Assembly: GCA_021776015.1 (NCBI GenBank)
Contig: JAJFGT010000091.1
Location: forward strand, 1 to 5,103
From: Alphaproteobacteria bacterium
Lineage (GTDB): Bacteria > Pseudomonadota > Alphaproteobacteria > Micavibrionales > Micavibrionaceae
DNA: 5,103 bases
Direction of reading: 5' to 3'
Shown: in pieces, positions 1 to 5,103 of the stretch
How positions within the stretch are numbered: the stretch's first letter is position 1
How the letters are laid out: each line of letters starts with the position of its first letter
Made by a program: the position numbers and the translations under genes
The notes under the pieces: model-generated
What the model saw: only the letters and a program-made list of their open reading frames with translations
The model's database searches: none
Told to the model about the DNA's origin: nothing

Positions 1-1
1 T

Positions 2-823
2 GAGCTAAGCCTAGAAAAAATTGGAGTCAGTAAAGATGAAGCTGCACTTTATCTGTGTCTTTTAGAAATGGGGCCATCTACAGCTGGAAATATTTCTAAA
101 ACACATGGTAAGGCTCGTACAACGATCTATGATTTATTAAATAAATTACAAAAAGTAGGATTGGTAAAACGCTCTCAAAAAGATGGAACACAGATTTTCA
201 TCCCTGAGGCTCCCGAAAAAATTCTAACTCTTTTTAAAAATGAAAAAGATGATTTTGATAAAAAATATGTTTCATTTTTAGAGGCTGTTCCAGACCTTCA
301 GGCAAAGATGTCTACGCATGCTCTGATACCAAAATTCCATTATTTTGAAGGCATTAACGAGGTACAACAAGCTCTTTTTGATATTTTAAATTACAGAGAT
401 ATTTCTTGTCACTTACTCTGGCCTGGAAAAGCCATGATGACCATGATGCCTCCAGATTTTTGGAAAGAACATAATAAACAACGGGTTCGTCAAAATATTC
501 ACTATTATGCCTTGTGGCCAAGAGAAGAAACCATGGCGGTTGAACAACATCCTTTTTTAGGAACAGGAGAGGTTTTTAAACGTGAAATTCGAATGGCGCC
601 TTCTTTCTTGGAAAGCACTATGGGATATTGGATTTACGAAAATAAAGTTCTCTTCTGTTCATCTTTAAAAGAATGCAGTGCCTTTATCATAGAAAGTGAC
701 GAGCTTGTCACTCTACAAAAAAGTACATTTGATGCTATCTGGAAGATATCCAGTAAACTTTTAATTCCAGAACAAAAACTACAACAAATGACAAAACTAT
801 TCTTAGAAGAATTAAATACTTAA
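2..823 (+). CDS. TrmB-family winged-helix transcriptional regulator, 5' end missing
   Basis: The open frame runs from the first bases of the window to TAA at 821-823, giving 273 visible residues. The first in-frame ATG (68) falls inside the DNA-binding domain, and no ATG, GTG or TTG precedes it in frame, so the real start lies left of the window, probably by only a few codons. Residues 1-60 resemble a TrmB-type helix-turn-helix: a 'GVSKDEAALYLCLLEMGP' opening, then 'RTTIYDLLNKLQKVGLV' (39-55) as recognition helix and turn, then a wing. The rest (about 70-273) matches the effector half of TrmB-like proteins, with 'YFEGINEVQQAL', a 'YWIYENKVLFCSSLKECSAFIIESDE' segment and a closing amphipathic helix. 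Known TrmB proteins often bind sugars, but nothing here identifies the ligand. The gene converges on the flagellar operon, so proximity alone does not make it a flagellar regulator. Family is fairly sure, target unknown. Confidence 0.82.
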   Translation, partial: ELSLEKIGVSKDEAALYLCLLEMGPSTAGNISKTHGKARTTIYDLLNKLQKVGLVKRSQKDGTQIFIPEAPEKILTLFKNEKDDFDKKYVSFLEAVPDLQAKMSTHALIPKFHYFEGINEVQQALFDILNYRDISCHLLWPGKAMMTMMPPDFWKEHNKQRVRQNIHYYALWPREETMAVEQHPFLGTGEVFKREIRMAPSFLESTMGYWIYENKVLFCSSLKECSAFIIESDELVTLQKSTFDAIWKISSKLLIPEQKLQQMTKLFLEELNT

Positions 824-827
824 GTAC

Positions 828-856
828 AAAAAAGCACCGAGATTACTCTCGGTGCT
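828..856 (-). terminator. Rho-independent terminator ending the flg operon
   Basis: AGCACCGAGA (833-842) pairs perfectly with TCTCGGTGCT (847-856), a 10-bp stem closed by a TTAC loop. Read on the minus strand, the stem is followed directly by six T residues (828-833 on the plus strand are A), the classic intrinsic terminator form, 38 nt past the flgH stop codon. In the plus direction the stem is followed only by AAAGTTTGCG, so it would be a weaker stop for the convergent TrmB-family gene. A two-way role is possible. Confidence 0.88.
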
Positions 857-894
857 AAAGTTTGCGTAGTTAGGGTATTATGAAACTTTTAGGT

Positions 895-1656
895 TTAGAA
901 AGGGAAAAGGATATCGTAGACTTGCTGCCCATAACGAGGTTGCTGTACATCTGTAATTTGTCCTTCTCCACCATATGAAATCCGAGCCTCAGCAATTTTT
1001 TCATAAGAAATTGTATTATCAATTGTTACATCTTCAGGACGAATAATTCCTGCAAGTTCAAGCACTCGCTTTTCAAAATTAACACGCACTTCCTGACGTC
1101 CTACAATCACAAGATTTCCATTAGGAAGGGCTTGCGTTACAACAGCCGCAAGTTGCAATTTAACTTGCTCATCGCGTTCTGTTTTCCCATCCCCTGAATG
1201 ACGAGAATTCGATCCTAAATTTACGATATCAGATCCCGTTACTGGCTCTGGGAAATAATGCCCCAAGTTGTTTTCAACCCCAAGAAAACTATTGAAATCT
1301 GCATCTTCTGTGCTTGAACGACTCCGCTCTGATTTATTTTCAATATCAGCTTCATCATCAATATCAATCATAACGGTAAGAATATCGCCAACCTCTCCAG
1401 CCCTTTGATCTTTAAAAAAGCTTTTTTTATCAGATGACCACAATGAATTTCCTGTCTTTAGAGCAATTTCCTGCTCAGGCATTGGCATCTGGATGGCTTT
1501 TATAGAATCAGATTTGGCTGGATTTTCAATCCGCGTTACATCTGGCGTTTGTCCGACACTGGCCAATCTATTTGACGCACCACAGGCGCTCAATGTCGTT
1601 GTAACAACAAGAGCAAGCCCCATATTTTTTAGTATATTTTGTCTATATAAAGTCAT
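895..1656 (-). CDS. flgH: Flagellar L-ring lipoprotein FlgH
   Basis: FlgH forms the outer-membrane L ring, the bushing through which the flagellar rod turns. The 253-residue product starts with a lipoprotein signal: a basic n-region, a hydrophobic stretch (about 12-22) and lipobox L22-S-A-C25, so lipidation at Cys25 and export to the outer membrane are expected. Family motifs follow in order: 'SLW' (71-73), 'RAGEVGDILTVMI' (85-97), 'KLQLAAVVTQALPNGNLVIVGRQEVRVNFE' (about 166-195), 'GIIRPEDV' (203-210) and the ending 'GEGQITDVQQPRYGQQVYDILFPF' with a terminal Phe. Length is slightly above the enterobacterial form, as is common in alphaproteobacteria. The ATG is preceded by AAGGAG (1665-1670) with an 8-nt spacer, inside the 18-nt gap after flgA, which suggests coupled expression. 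It is the last gene before the operon terminator. Confidence 0.96.
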   Translation of the reverse strand: MTLYRQNILKNMGLALVVTTTLSACGASNRLASVGQTPDVTRIENPAKSDSIKAIQMPMPEQEIALKTGNSLWSSDKKSFFKDQRAGEVGDILTVMIDIDDEADIENKSERSRSSTEDADFNSFLGVENNLGHYFPEPVTGSDIVNLGSNSRHSGDGKTERDEQVKLQLAAVVTQALPNGNLVIVGRQEVRVNFEKRVLELAGIIRPEDVTIDNTISYEKIAEARISYGGEGQITDVQQPRYGQQVYDILFPF

Positions 1657-1674
1657 AAATTATACTCCTTTTTC

Positions 1675-2721
1675 CTAATATATTGAGACTTGATGATCAG
1701 CAGTCACCATTCCCTGTAAATGTTTATTACTTGATAAATTCACCACGCGGATTAACTCTCCTCTTGTCCCATTTTGAAGAGCTTTCCCTTTAGCAGAAAG
1801 AGAGACTCCTCCCCCTTTATAAAGAATTGTTACGAACCCTCCTCGACTAACAAGCTGTGGAAGAGCAATGTCTGTGTTTCTTAAAGGTTTTCCAGCATCC
1901 AATGGTTTATAGGCAGACATTCCTTGAATATCAGCTAAATGCAACAATGTTCCTTTTGGAAGATCCCGTTGACGTACATCTACATAGGTAAGATCAGAAG
2001 CTCCGATAATGTCACCTGCTTTTAAAGAAGTATTCAACACAGGGAGCATCACTCGCTTATAAATAGCTCCATTTACAGAGACTGTTTTTAAAGGGTTTTC
2101 AAGAGATGGTGACACAAGAGTTGCTTCAAACAATCCCTTTTCTGGTCTATAACGTAAATTTTTAATCTCAATAGTTCCCATTTCTGAGCGAGGAAGAATC
2201 ATTTGTGGCAATATGTTTTGTGTATTTTGAATGACGATATCCAGATTCCCTTCCAAACCCTTTTTAGCGAGTTCTTTGAAAAGGGCATCATGAATTGTAC
2301 TCAGCTCAACTAAGGTGGCTTCTCGTTTTATTACAACCCGATCCAAAGCAGATTCAGGAGTCCATGAGAGATTGATGGAGCGCGCAATCCGCATTAAGGT
2401 TCTAGCATCCAAAATCATCTCTTTCCCTGGTAAAGGGGTTCGTCCAATGACAATATCGGCTTGTCCTCCTGCTTGCTCAAAAATATCTCCAATACGAAGA
2501 ATATCGTCTTGCACAATCACGATATTTTTTAAATTTGTTGCCGTGGCTGCTCTAATTTGAACACAGACCACCATCATGAATGCACCGATTAGAATTGAGA
2601 ACAAAAAGCTTTTTATTGCAATCATGCCAAGCGTCAAAAGCCCTCTATCTTGGAGGTTTAACTCTCTTATTCTCAACTCTCCTCGTCTGACCGAGGGTTT
2701 TATGGATGCATACTGTCTCAT
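1675..2721 (-). CDS. flgA: Flagellar P-ring assembly chaperone FlgA
   Basis: FlgA is a periplasmic chaperone that helps FlgI subunits assemble into the P ring around the rod. The C-terminal half is the diagnostic part: a SAF/beta-clip domain (about 223-290: 'RVMLPVLNTSLKAGDIIGASDLTYVDV...LPKGTL...GMSAYKPLDAGKPLRNTDIALPQLV'), then the ChapFlgA tail ('VTILYKGGGVSLSAKGKALQNGTRGELIRVVNLSSNKHLQGMVT'). A hydrophobic segment at about 33-54, followed by 'RAATA', looks like a Sec signal with possible cleavage near residues 57-61. The protein has 348 residues against about 220 in E. coli. Part of the excess is a basic N-terminal region of about 30 residues before the hydrophobic core. Starting at Met33 (2623-2625) would give a normal signal peptide but has no nearby ribosome-binding site, whereas the chosen ATG has a strong one. 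It lies 67 nt after flgG and 18 nt before flgH. Confidence 0.93.
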   Translation of the reverse strand: MRQYASIKPSVRRGELRIRELNLQDRGLLTLGMIAIKSFLFSILIGAFMMVVCVQIRAATATNLKNIVIVQDDILRIGDIFEQAGGQADIVIGRTPLPGKEMILDARTLMRIARSINLSWTPESALDRVVIKREATLVELSTIHDALFKELAKKGLEGNLDIVIQNTQNILPQMILPRSEMGTIEIKNLRYRPEKGLFEATLVSPSLENPLKTVSVNGAIYKRVMLPVLNTSLKAGDIIGASDLTYVDVRQRDLPKGTLLHLADIQGMSAYKPLDAGKPLRNTDIALPQLVSRGGFVTILYKGGGVSLSAKGKALQNGTRGELIRVVNLSSNKHLQGMVTADHQVSIY

Positions 2722-2727
2722 AATACT

Positions 2728-2733
2728 CTCCTT
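2728..2733 (-). promoter_or_regulatory. Ribosome-binding site fixing the flgA start
   Basis: The minus strand reads AAGGAG, then a 6-nt spacer (AGTATT) and ATG at 2719-2721. This supports the long N-terminal form of FlgA over the internal Met33 start, whose nearest purine-rich stretch (GAGGG) is about 16 nt or more upstream. A second AAGGAG-like stretch lies about 15 nt further upstream but faces no start codon. Confidence 0.75.
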
Positions 2734-2788
2734 ACTTTCTGTCTCCTTCTATTACATAACCTCAGCCGAAGCTACAGTTTTCCTTTTA

Positions 2789-3574
2789 TTATCTCAATTG
2801 TGTAATCGTTCCCATCATTTCATCAGAAGTACTGATAACCTGAGAGTTAAGTTCATAGGCACGTTGAGCTGCGATCATATTTGTAATCTCTTTGACTGAG
2901 TCCACATTTGATTGCTCAAGAGCACCTTGAATAATTGTTCCAAAATTTTCTTCTCCTGGATTCCCAACAATGGGAGAACCAGATGCTTCTGTTTCTACAA
3001 AGTTAGTGTCTCCAATAGCCTCTAAGCCAGCGGGATTGATGAACATCACCATATCAAAACGGCCAATTTCAACCAAAGATGCTTGACCTGGCATACGTCC
3101 AAAAACTTGACCATCTCTGTTGATCTCAAGATTTGTAATATCTTCAGGAACAGTAATTCCAGGCTCTACACGAAATCCTTCATTGGTTACAATTTCTCCA
3201 TCTTGATTTAATTGAAGAGATCCTGCTCTCGTATAGGCTTCATCCCCATTAGGAAGTTCAATTTGTAAAAACCCCTCTCCATCTATCGCAAGATCAAGAG
3301 AGCTGTCCGTCAAAGAAACAGATCCCTGTGTGTGAATTCGGTACGTTGCGATAGCTTTTACACCAAGTCCCAACTGCAATCCAGAAGGTGTTGTTGTATC
3401 CGCAGATGAGGAGGATGTCCCAGGACGCGTGATATTCTGATACATTAAGTCGTGAAACTCAATTCTCTGGCGTTTAAACCCTGTTGTCCCCATATTTGCT
3501 AAATTGTTGGCAATAACATCAACTTTCATTTGCTGAGCCAGCATACCCGTTGCACCAATTCCTAATGATCTCAT
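2789..3574 (-). CDS. flgG: Flagellar distal rod protein FlgG
   Basis: FlgG polymerises into the distal rod, the part of the axle that crosses the P and L rings and joins the hook. At 261 residues it has the standard family length. The N-terminal rod/hook signature 'DVIANNLANMGTTGFKRQRIEFHDLMYQ' (19-46) is followed by the FlgG-specific segment 'RPGTSSSSADTTTPSGLQLGLGVKA' (50-74), which distinguishes it from the hook protein FlgE. Next come 'GEGFLQIELPNGDEAYTRAGSLQLNQDGEIVT' (99-130) and the C-terminal coiled segment 'QGALEQSNVDSVKEITNMIAAQRAYELNSQVI' (216-247). Both ends form the helices that pack in the rod core. It has no Sec signal, as expected for a substrate of the flagellar type III exporter. 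AAGGAG at 3582-3587 sits 7 nt before the ATG. The gap to flgF is 46 nt and shows no obvious promoter. Confidence 0.98.
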   Translation of the reverse strand: MRSLGIGATGMLAQQMKVDVIANNLANMGTTGFKRQRIEFHDLMYQNITRPGTSSSSADTTTPSGLQLGLGVKAIATYRIHTQGSVSLTDSSLDLAIDGEGFLQIELPNGDEAYTRAGSLQLNQDGEIVTNEGFRVEPGITVPEDITNLEINRDGQVFGRMPGQASLVEIGRFDMVMFINPAGLEAIGDTNFVETEASGSPIVGNPGEENFGTIIQGALEQSNVDSVKEITNMIAAQRAYELNSQVISTSDEMMGTITQLR

Positions 3575-3620
3575 CTTATATCTCCTTCTTACTCACTTAC
3601 TTTTATTGTTTTATTCCTAT

Positions 3621-4352
3621 TTATGACCCTGCAGGACGTCCCAATCTTTGAATAGCTGTCCGTTGTCGATCATGATCCGTTTGCATAAACCTTTGTAATG
3701 ATTGATATTCCCGAGAGATTTGAATCATACGAGTCATTTCAACGACTGGTTCGACATTTGATCCCTCTAATTGCCCCTGAAGCACAACAGTGCCTTGAGG
3801 TGTGTTTCCAGCCTCCCCTGTCTTATAAAGACCATTTCCTTGTGGCTCTAAAGTTTGAGGATTATTAAATTCTTTGACCATAATCTGAGCAACTTCACCA
3901 TCTTGTGTAGAGACACGCCCTTCCCTATCAATAGATATATCTCGAGCATCTGCAGGAATGGAAATCACAGCGCCTCCTGCATCGGCAACGTTATGTCCGC
4001 TTGCTGTCACTAATTCGTGCTGAGCATTCAGACTAAAATTTCCAGATCGTGTGTAATGAGTTTCACCATTGGGTGTGTTGACGCCTATAAATCCAGGCCC
4101 TATCACAGCGACATCCAGTTGATTGCCCGTTAGCTGTAAAGCACCGGGGCGTGTTACATCATATTGCCCTCGATCATACACCATAGAAATGGGATCACGG
4201 GCACCCTTAGGATCAGATATATATTCTGAAAAAAGAGGGTTTTGGGCTCGATACCCTGCTGTCCCCGCATTGGCAATATTATTGGCGACCAAATCCATTC
4301 CTGTGCGGAGCACCATCTGACGTGAGAGACCTATATACTGAGCATTTTCCAT
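3621..4352 (-). CDS. flgF: Flagellar proximal rod protein FlgF
   Basis: FlgF is a proximal rod subunit lying between FlgB/FlgC and FlgG, exported by the flagellar type III apparatus. The 243-residue product has the rod/hook family N-terminus 'MDLVANNIANAGTAGYRAQNPLFSEYI' (19-45), the central beta-rich 'PGFIGVNTPNGETHYTRSGNFSLNAQHELVT' (86-116) and the C-terminal 'LQGQLEGSNVEPVVEMTRMIQISREYQSLQRFMQ' (201-234). It lacks the extended segment typical of FlgG, and the 'LFSEYI' region is like other alphaproteobacterial FlgF proteins. The ribosome-binding site is weaker than those of the following genes: AAGGG at 4363-4367 with a 10-nt spacer. As first gene of the operon it follows a sigma-54 type promoter (4429-4444) with a predicted leader of about 66 nt. 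Confidence 0.95.
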   Translation of the reverse strand: MENAQYIGLSRQMVLRTGMDLVANNIANAGTAGYRAQNPLFSEYISDPKGARDPISMVYDRGQYDVTRPGALQLTGNQLDVAVIGPGFIGVNTPNGETHYTRSGNFSLNAQHELVTASGHNVADAGGAVISIPADARDISIDREGRVSTQDGEVAQIMVKEFNNPQTLEPQGNGLYKTGEAGNTPQGTVVLQGQLEGSNVEPVVEMTRMIQISREYQSLQRFMQTDHDRQRTAIQRLGRPAGS

Positions 4353-4385
4353 CTAATCTTAACCCTTATATATTTTTTTGTTATA

Positions 4386-4425
4386 TACCGTCTGTTGTTT
4401 CTCGAGTTATTCCTCGTAAACGGTA
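4386..4425. promoter_or_regulatory. Nested dyad overlapping the predicted flgF transcription start
   Basis: TACCGT (4386-4391) is matched by ACGGTA (4420-4425), and inside it CGAG (4403-4406) is matched by CTCG (4413-4416) around a TTATTC loop. The predicted start point (about 4418) lies within the right outer arm, so a full RNA hairpin would not be transcribed from this promoter. The inner stem could still form in the leader, or the DNA could be an operator. Function is unknown and chance cannot be excluded. Confidence 0.3.
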
Positions 4426-4428
4426 ATA

Positions 4429-4444
4429 TGCAGGGAGTGTGCCA
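4429..4444 (-). promoter_or_regulatory. Sigma-54 (RpoN) -24/-12 promoter for flgFGAH
   Basis: The minus strand reads TGGCACACTCCCTGCA. Against the RpoN consensus TGGCACG-N4-TTGCW, it has the whole TGGCAC block, the invariant GG and GC with correct spacing (10 bases between them), and CTGCA in place of TTGCA. With C of the GC at -12, transcription would start near 4418, giving a leader of about 66 nt before flgF. Known RpoN use at hook and basal-body operons of Caulobacter fits this position. RpoN promoters need an ATP-dependent activator bound upstream. Confidence 0.82.
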
Positions 4445-4462
4445 ATATATATTTACTATATA

Positions 4463-4475
4463 TATCAATATGATA
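4463..4475 (+). promoter_or_regulatory. IHF-like site between promoter and upstream repeats
   Basis: TATCAATATGATA matches the IHF consensus WATCAANNNNTTR at all specified positions but one. It lies about 45-57 bases upstream of the predicted start, between the -24 element and the repeat cluster, where an IHF bend would loop an activator onto RpoN polymerase. IHF has this role in Caulobacter hook-gene promoters. The surrounding DNA is very AT-rich, so a chance match is quite possible. Confidence 0.35.
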
Positions 4476-4500
4476 ATGAATATTTGGGGAATAATTTAGC

Positions 4501-4567
4501 GCCATAAAATCAACTTGATTGGCATAAAATACCTCTCATGTGGAAATTATTGCCGTAAAAAGTGGCA
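4501..4567. repeat. Phased direct repeats and dyads, putative activator-binding region
   Basis: Three similar 9-mers occur in the same orientation: GCCATAAAA (4501-4509), GGCATAAAA (4521-4529) and GCCGTAAAA (4552-4560). They start 20 and 31 bases apart, close to two and three helical turns. Overlaid on them are dyads: AATCAA-C-TTGATT (4508-4520), GCCA/TGGC (4501-4504 with 4520-4523) and TGCC/GGCA (4551-4554 with 4564-4567). The cluster lies about 83-150 bases upstream of the predicted flgF start, the usual distance for enhancers of sigma-54 activators. A FlbD- or NtrC-like regulator is a reasonable candidate. The protein is not in the window and the role is inferred. Confidence 0.45.
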
Positions 4568-4620
4568 CAGTAAATATATGAAAGAAGAATGGTAGGAAGA
4601 GGAAAAAGTCCCTAGAATCA

Positions 4621-4668
4621 CGAAAACCGCTGCGAGCTAAGCGTCAGCGGTTTCGATTTGGTTCTTTT
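4621..4668 (+). terminator. Orphan terminator-like hairpin
   Basis: CGAAAACCGCTG (4621-4632) pairs with CAGCGGTTTCG (4645-4655) as an 11-bp stem with one bulged A and a 12-nt loop. On the plus strand it is followed by a T-rich run, ATTTGGTTCTTTT (4656-4668), as in a rho-independent terminator. No gene on the plus strand leads into it: everything between 4353 and 4620 is the flgF control region and short non-coding sequence. It may end a short RNA, insulate the flgF promoter, or be a leftover of a lost gene. In the minus direction the T-run is poor. Confidence 0.5.
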
Positions 4669-4834
4669 AAGCTTTAGAAATCCCTTACTGGAGGTATCTA
4701 TAAAATTCTTATAGTTCTAATATCACATGAAATTGTGTCATTTTTTTGAACAGAGAGTGCCTTATTCTTGCCTTATTTACATCCCATTGATATTAAACGA
4801 TATTTTGAGCTATTTTTCCTATATTTTTTTATTT

Positions 4835-4860
4835 TAAAACATAGAAACCTTCATGTTTTA
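4835..4860. repeat. AT-rich inverted repeat
   Basis: TAAAACAT (4835-4842) pairs with ATGTTTTA (4853-4860), and after a bulged A (4843) GAA pairs with TTC around an ACC loop, giving 11 base pairs in all. On either strand no T-run follows the stem, so it is not a standard terminator. Role unknown. Confidence 0.4.
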
Positions 4861-4877
4861 TACACGACTCACCACTT

Positions 4878-4905
4878 AAAAGGCCTTTAAAAGGCCTTTA
4901 AAAGG
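4878..4905. repeat. Tandem repeat of a palindromic 11-mer, 2.5 copies
   Basis: AAAAGGCCTTT occurs at 4878-4888 and 4889-4899 without any change, followed by a partial copy AAAAGG (4900-4905). Each unit contains the 10-bp palindrome AAAGGCCTTT, and the period of 11 bp is about one helical turn, so the palindromes would lie on the same DNA face. It could be a protein-binding array or a slippage product. Confidence 0.7.
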
Positions 4906-5034
4906 AATATAGAAGAACAGATTACTCTTCACAACACTCTTTCTGGGCCTTTCTAACATAGCACATCTCTGCTTTATAAGGCTGTTACTTCAAACCACGA
5001 GACAATCTATAGAGAATTCTTTATTATAAAAACT

Positions 5035-5103
5035 TTAAGTACTGTTTTTTAATAACCCCTTAACTTCACCTTCAATAAATTGATTAGGCTTCCAGCCAGA
5101 CAT
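5035..5103 (-). CDS. Probable C-terminal end of an unidentified gene
   Basis: On the minus strand an open frame enters from the right edge and ends with TAA at 5035-5037. It shows 22 residues, MSGWKPNQFIEGEVKGLLKNST. The first visible codon happens to be ATG (5101-5103), but it is the last triplet of the window, so whether it is a start or an internal Met cannot be told. An internal position is more likely, since a 22-residue protein would be unusual. Codon choice looks ordinary and the residues read like an amphipathic C-terminal helix. I do not recognise the family. It points the same way as the flg operon but is separated from it by about 680 bp. Confidence 0.4.
   Translation of the reverse strand: MSGWKPNQFIEGEVKGLLKNST

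Larger units (their letters stand above)
4669..5034. other. AT-rich intergenic stretch with no convincing gene
   Basis: All six frames are broken into short pieces. The longest with an ATG are 36 codons (4727-4837, +) and 27 codons (4876-4959, -), both without a suitably placed ribosome-binding site. What can be seen is a GGAGGT at 4690-4695 with no usable start after it, an AT-rich hairpin (4835-4860) and a palindromic tandem repeat (4878-4905). It may be decayed coding sequence or a long spacer. Confidence 0.6.

Noticed and set aside
2764..2773. C(UUCG)G mini-hairpin between flgG and flgA on the minus strand
   Set aside because: Only three Watson-Crick pairs and no T-run, so it is too small to call a terminator or attenuator.
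1493..2899. Plus-strand open frames at 1493-1678, 2315-2560 and 2576-2899 (61-107 codons)
   Set aside because: They lie antisense to flgH, flgA and flgG, which are secure by homology. Their translations look like no family and they lack good ribosome-binding sites.
4123..4320. Plus-strand open frame of 65 codons inside flgF
   Set aside because: Antisense to conserved FlgF coding sequence, and it has no ribosome-binding site or recognisable motif.
4563..4578. TGGCAC on the plus strand as a second, divergent sigma-54 promoter
   Set aside because: The required GC at the -12 position is missing (ATATA is found there) and no gene follows.
4578..4615. Two tiny overlapping plus-strand frames, MKEEW (4578) and MVGRGKSP (4589), just before the hairpin
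   Set aside because: This resembles a leader-peptide and attenuator layout, but there is no ribosome-binding site at the right distance and no downstream gene to regulate.
4645..4664. GCGGTTTCGATTTGG as a tRNA T-arm
   Set aside because: The bases needed to pair as a T stem are absent, and no acceptor, anticodon or D arm can be built around it.
4582..4677. Very basic plus-strand frame (KKNGRKRKKSLESRKPLRAK...) through the orphan hairpin
   Set aside because: There is no start codon after the preceding stop, and it runs through the terminator-like stem. The basic character comes from the purine-rich composition.
4727..4837. 36-codon hydrophobic plus-strand frame (MKLCHFFEQR...)
   Set aside because: The only good ribosome-binding sequence (GGAGGT) is over 30 nt away. 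The composition is what AT-rich DNA gives by chance.
4876..4959. 27-codon minus-strand frame (MLERPRKSVV...)
   Set aside because: No ribosome-binding site, and its end runs through the tandem 11-mer repeat. At most a decayed fragment.
4947..4982. GCCTT/AAGGC with inner AGCA/TGCT as a structured RNA
   Set aside because: The stems are 5 and 4 bp separated by a large internal loop, which is within what chance produces.

Overview
The window looks like AT-rich chromosome from a flagellated, Gram-negative alphaproteobacterium. Three things point there: the flgF-flgG-flgA-flgH order is typical of that class, the protein sequences are alphaproteobacterial in style, and the flgF promoter is of the sigma-54 type used by hook and basal-body operons in Caulobacter. 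The low G+C would suit a host-associated or otherwise reduced lineage. I cannot name a genus, and this placement is inference.

Layout, left to right. Positions 2-823 (+) hold most of a TrmB-family winged-helix regulator whose first residues lie outside the window. It converges on the flagellar operon, and a strong hairpin at 833-856 with a T-run on the minus strand separates them. Positions 895-4352 (-) are a four-gene operon, read from right to left: flgF (proximal rod), flgG (distal rod), flgA (P-ring chaperone) and flgH (L-ring lipoprotein). Gaps between the genes are 46, 67 and 18 nt. flgG, flgA and flgH each have an AAGGAG ribosome-binding site.

Positions 4353-5034 contain no convincing gene. 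The left part looks like a complete sigma-54 control region for the operon: a -24/-12 element at 4429-4444, an IHF-like site at 4463-4475, and three phased GCC(A/G)TAAAA-type repeats plus small dyads at 4501-4567. To its right are an orphan terminator-like hairpin (4621-4668), an AT-rich stretch with another hairpin, and a 2.5-copy tandem of a palindromic 11-mer (4878-4905). The last 69 bases (5035-5103, -) read as a short open frame, probably the C-terminal end of a gene lying to the right.

Together the four operon genes supply the rod subunits, the chaperone that places the P ring, and the outer-membrane L ring. These are the parts that carry the flagellar axle through the periplasm and outer membrane. 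Expression probably depends on sigma-54 and a FlbD-like activator encoded elsewhere. I found no clearly new system. The most rewarding region to examine further is the upstream control region of flgF.
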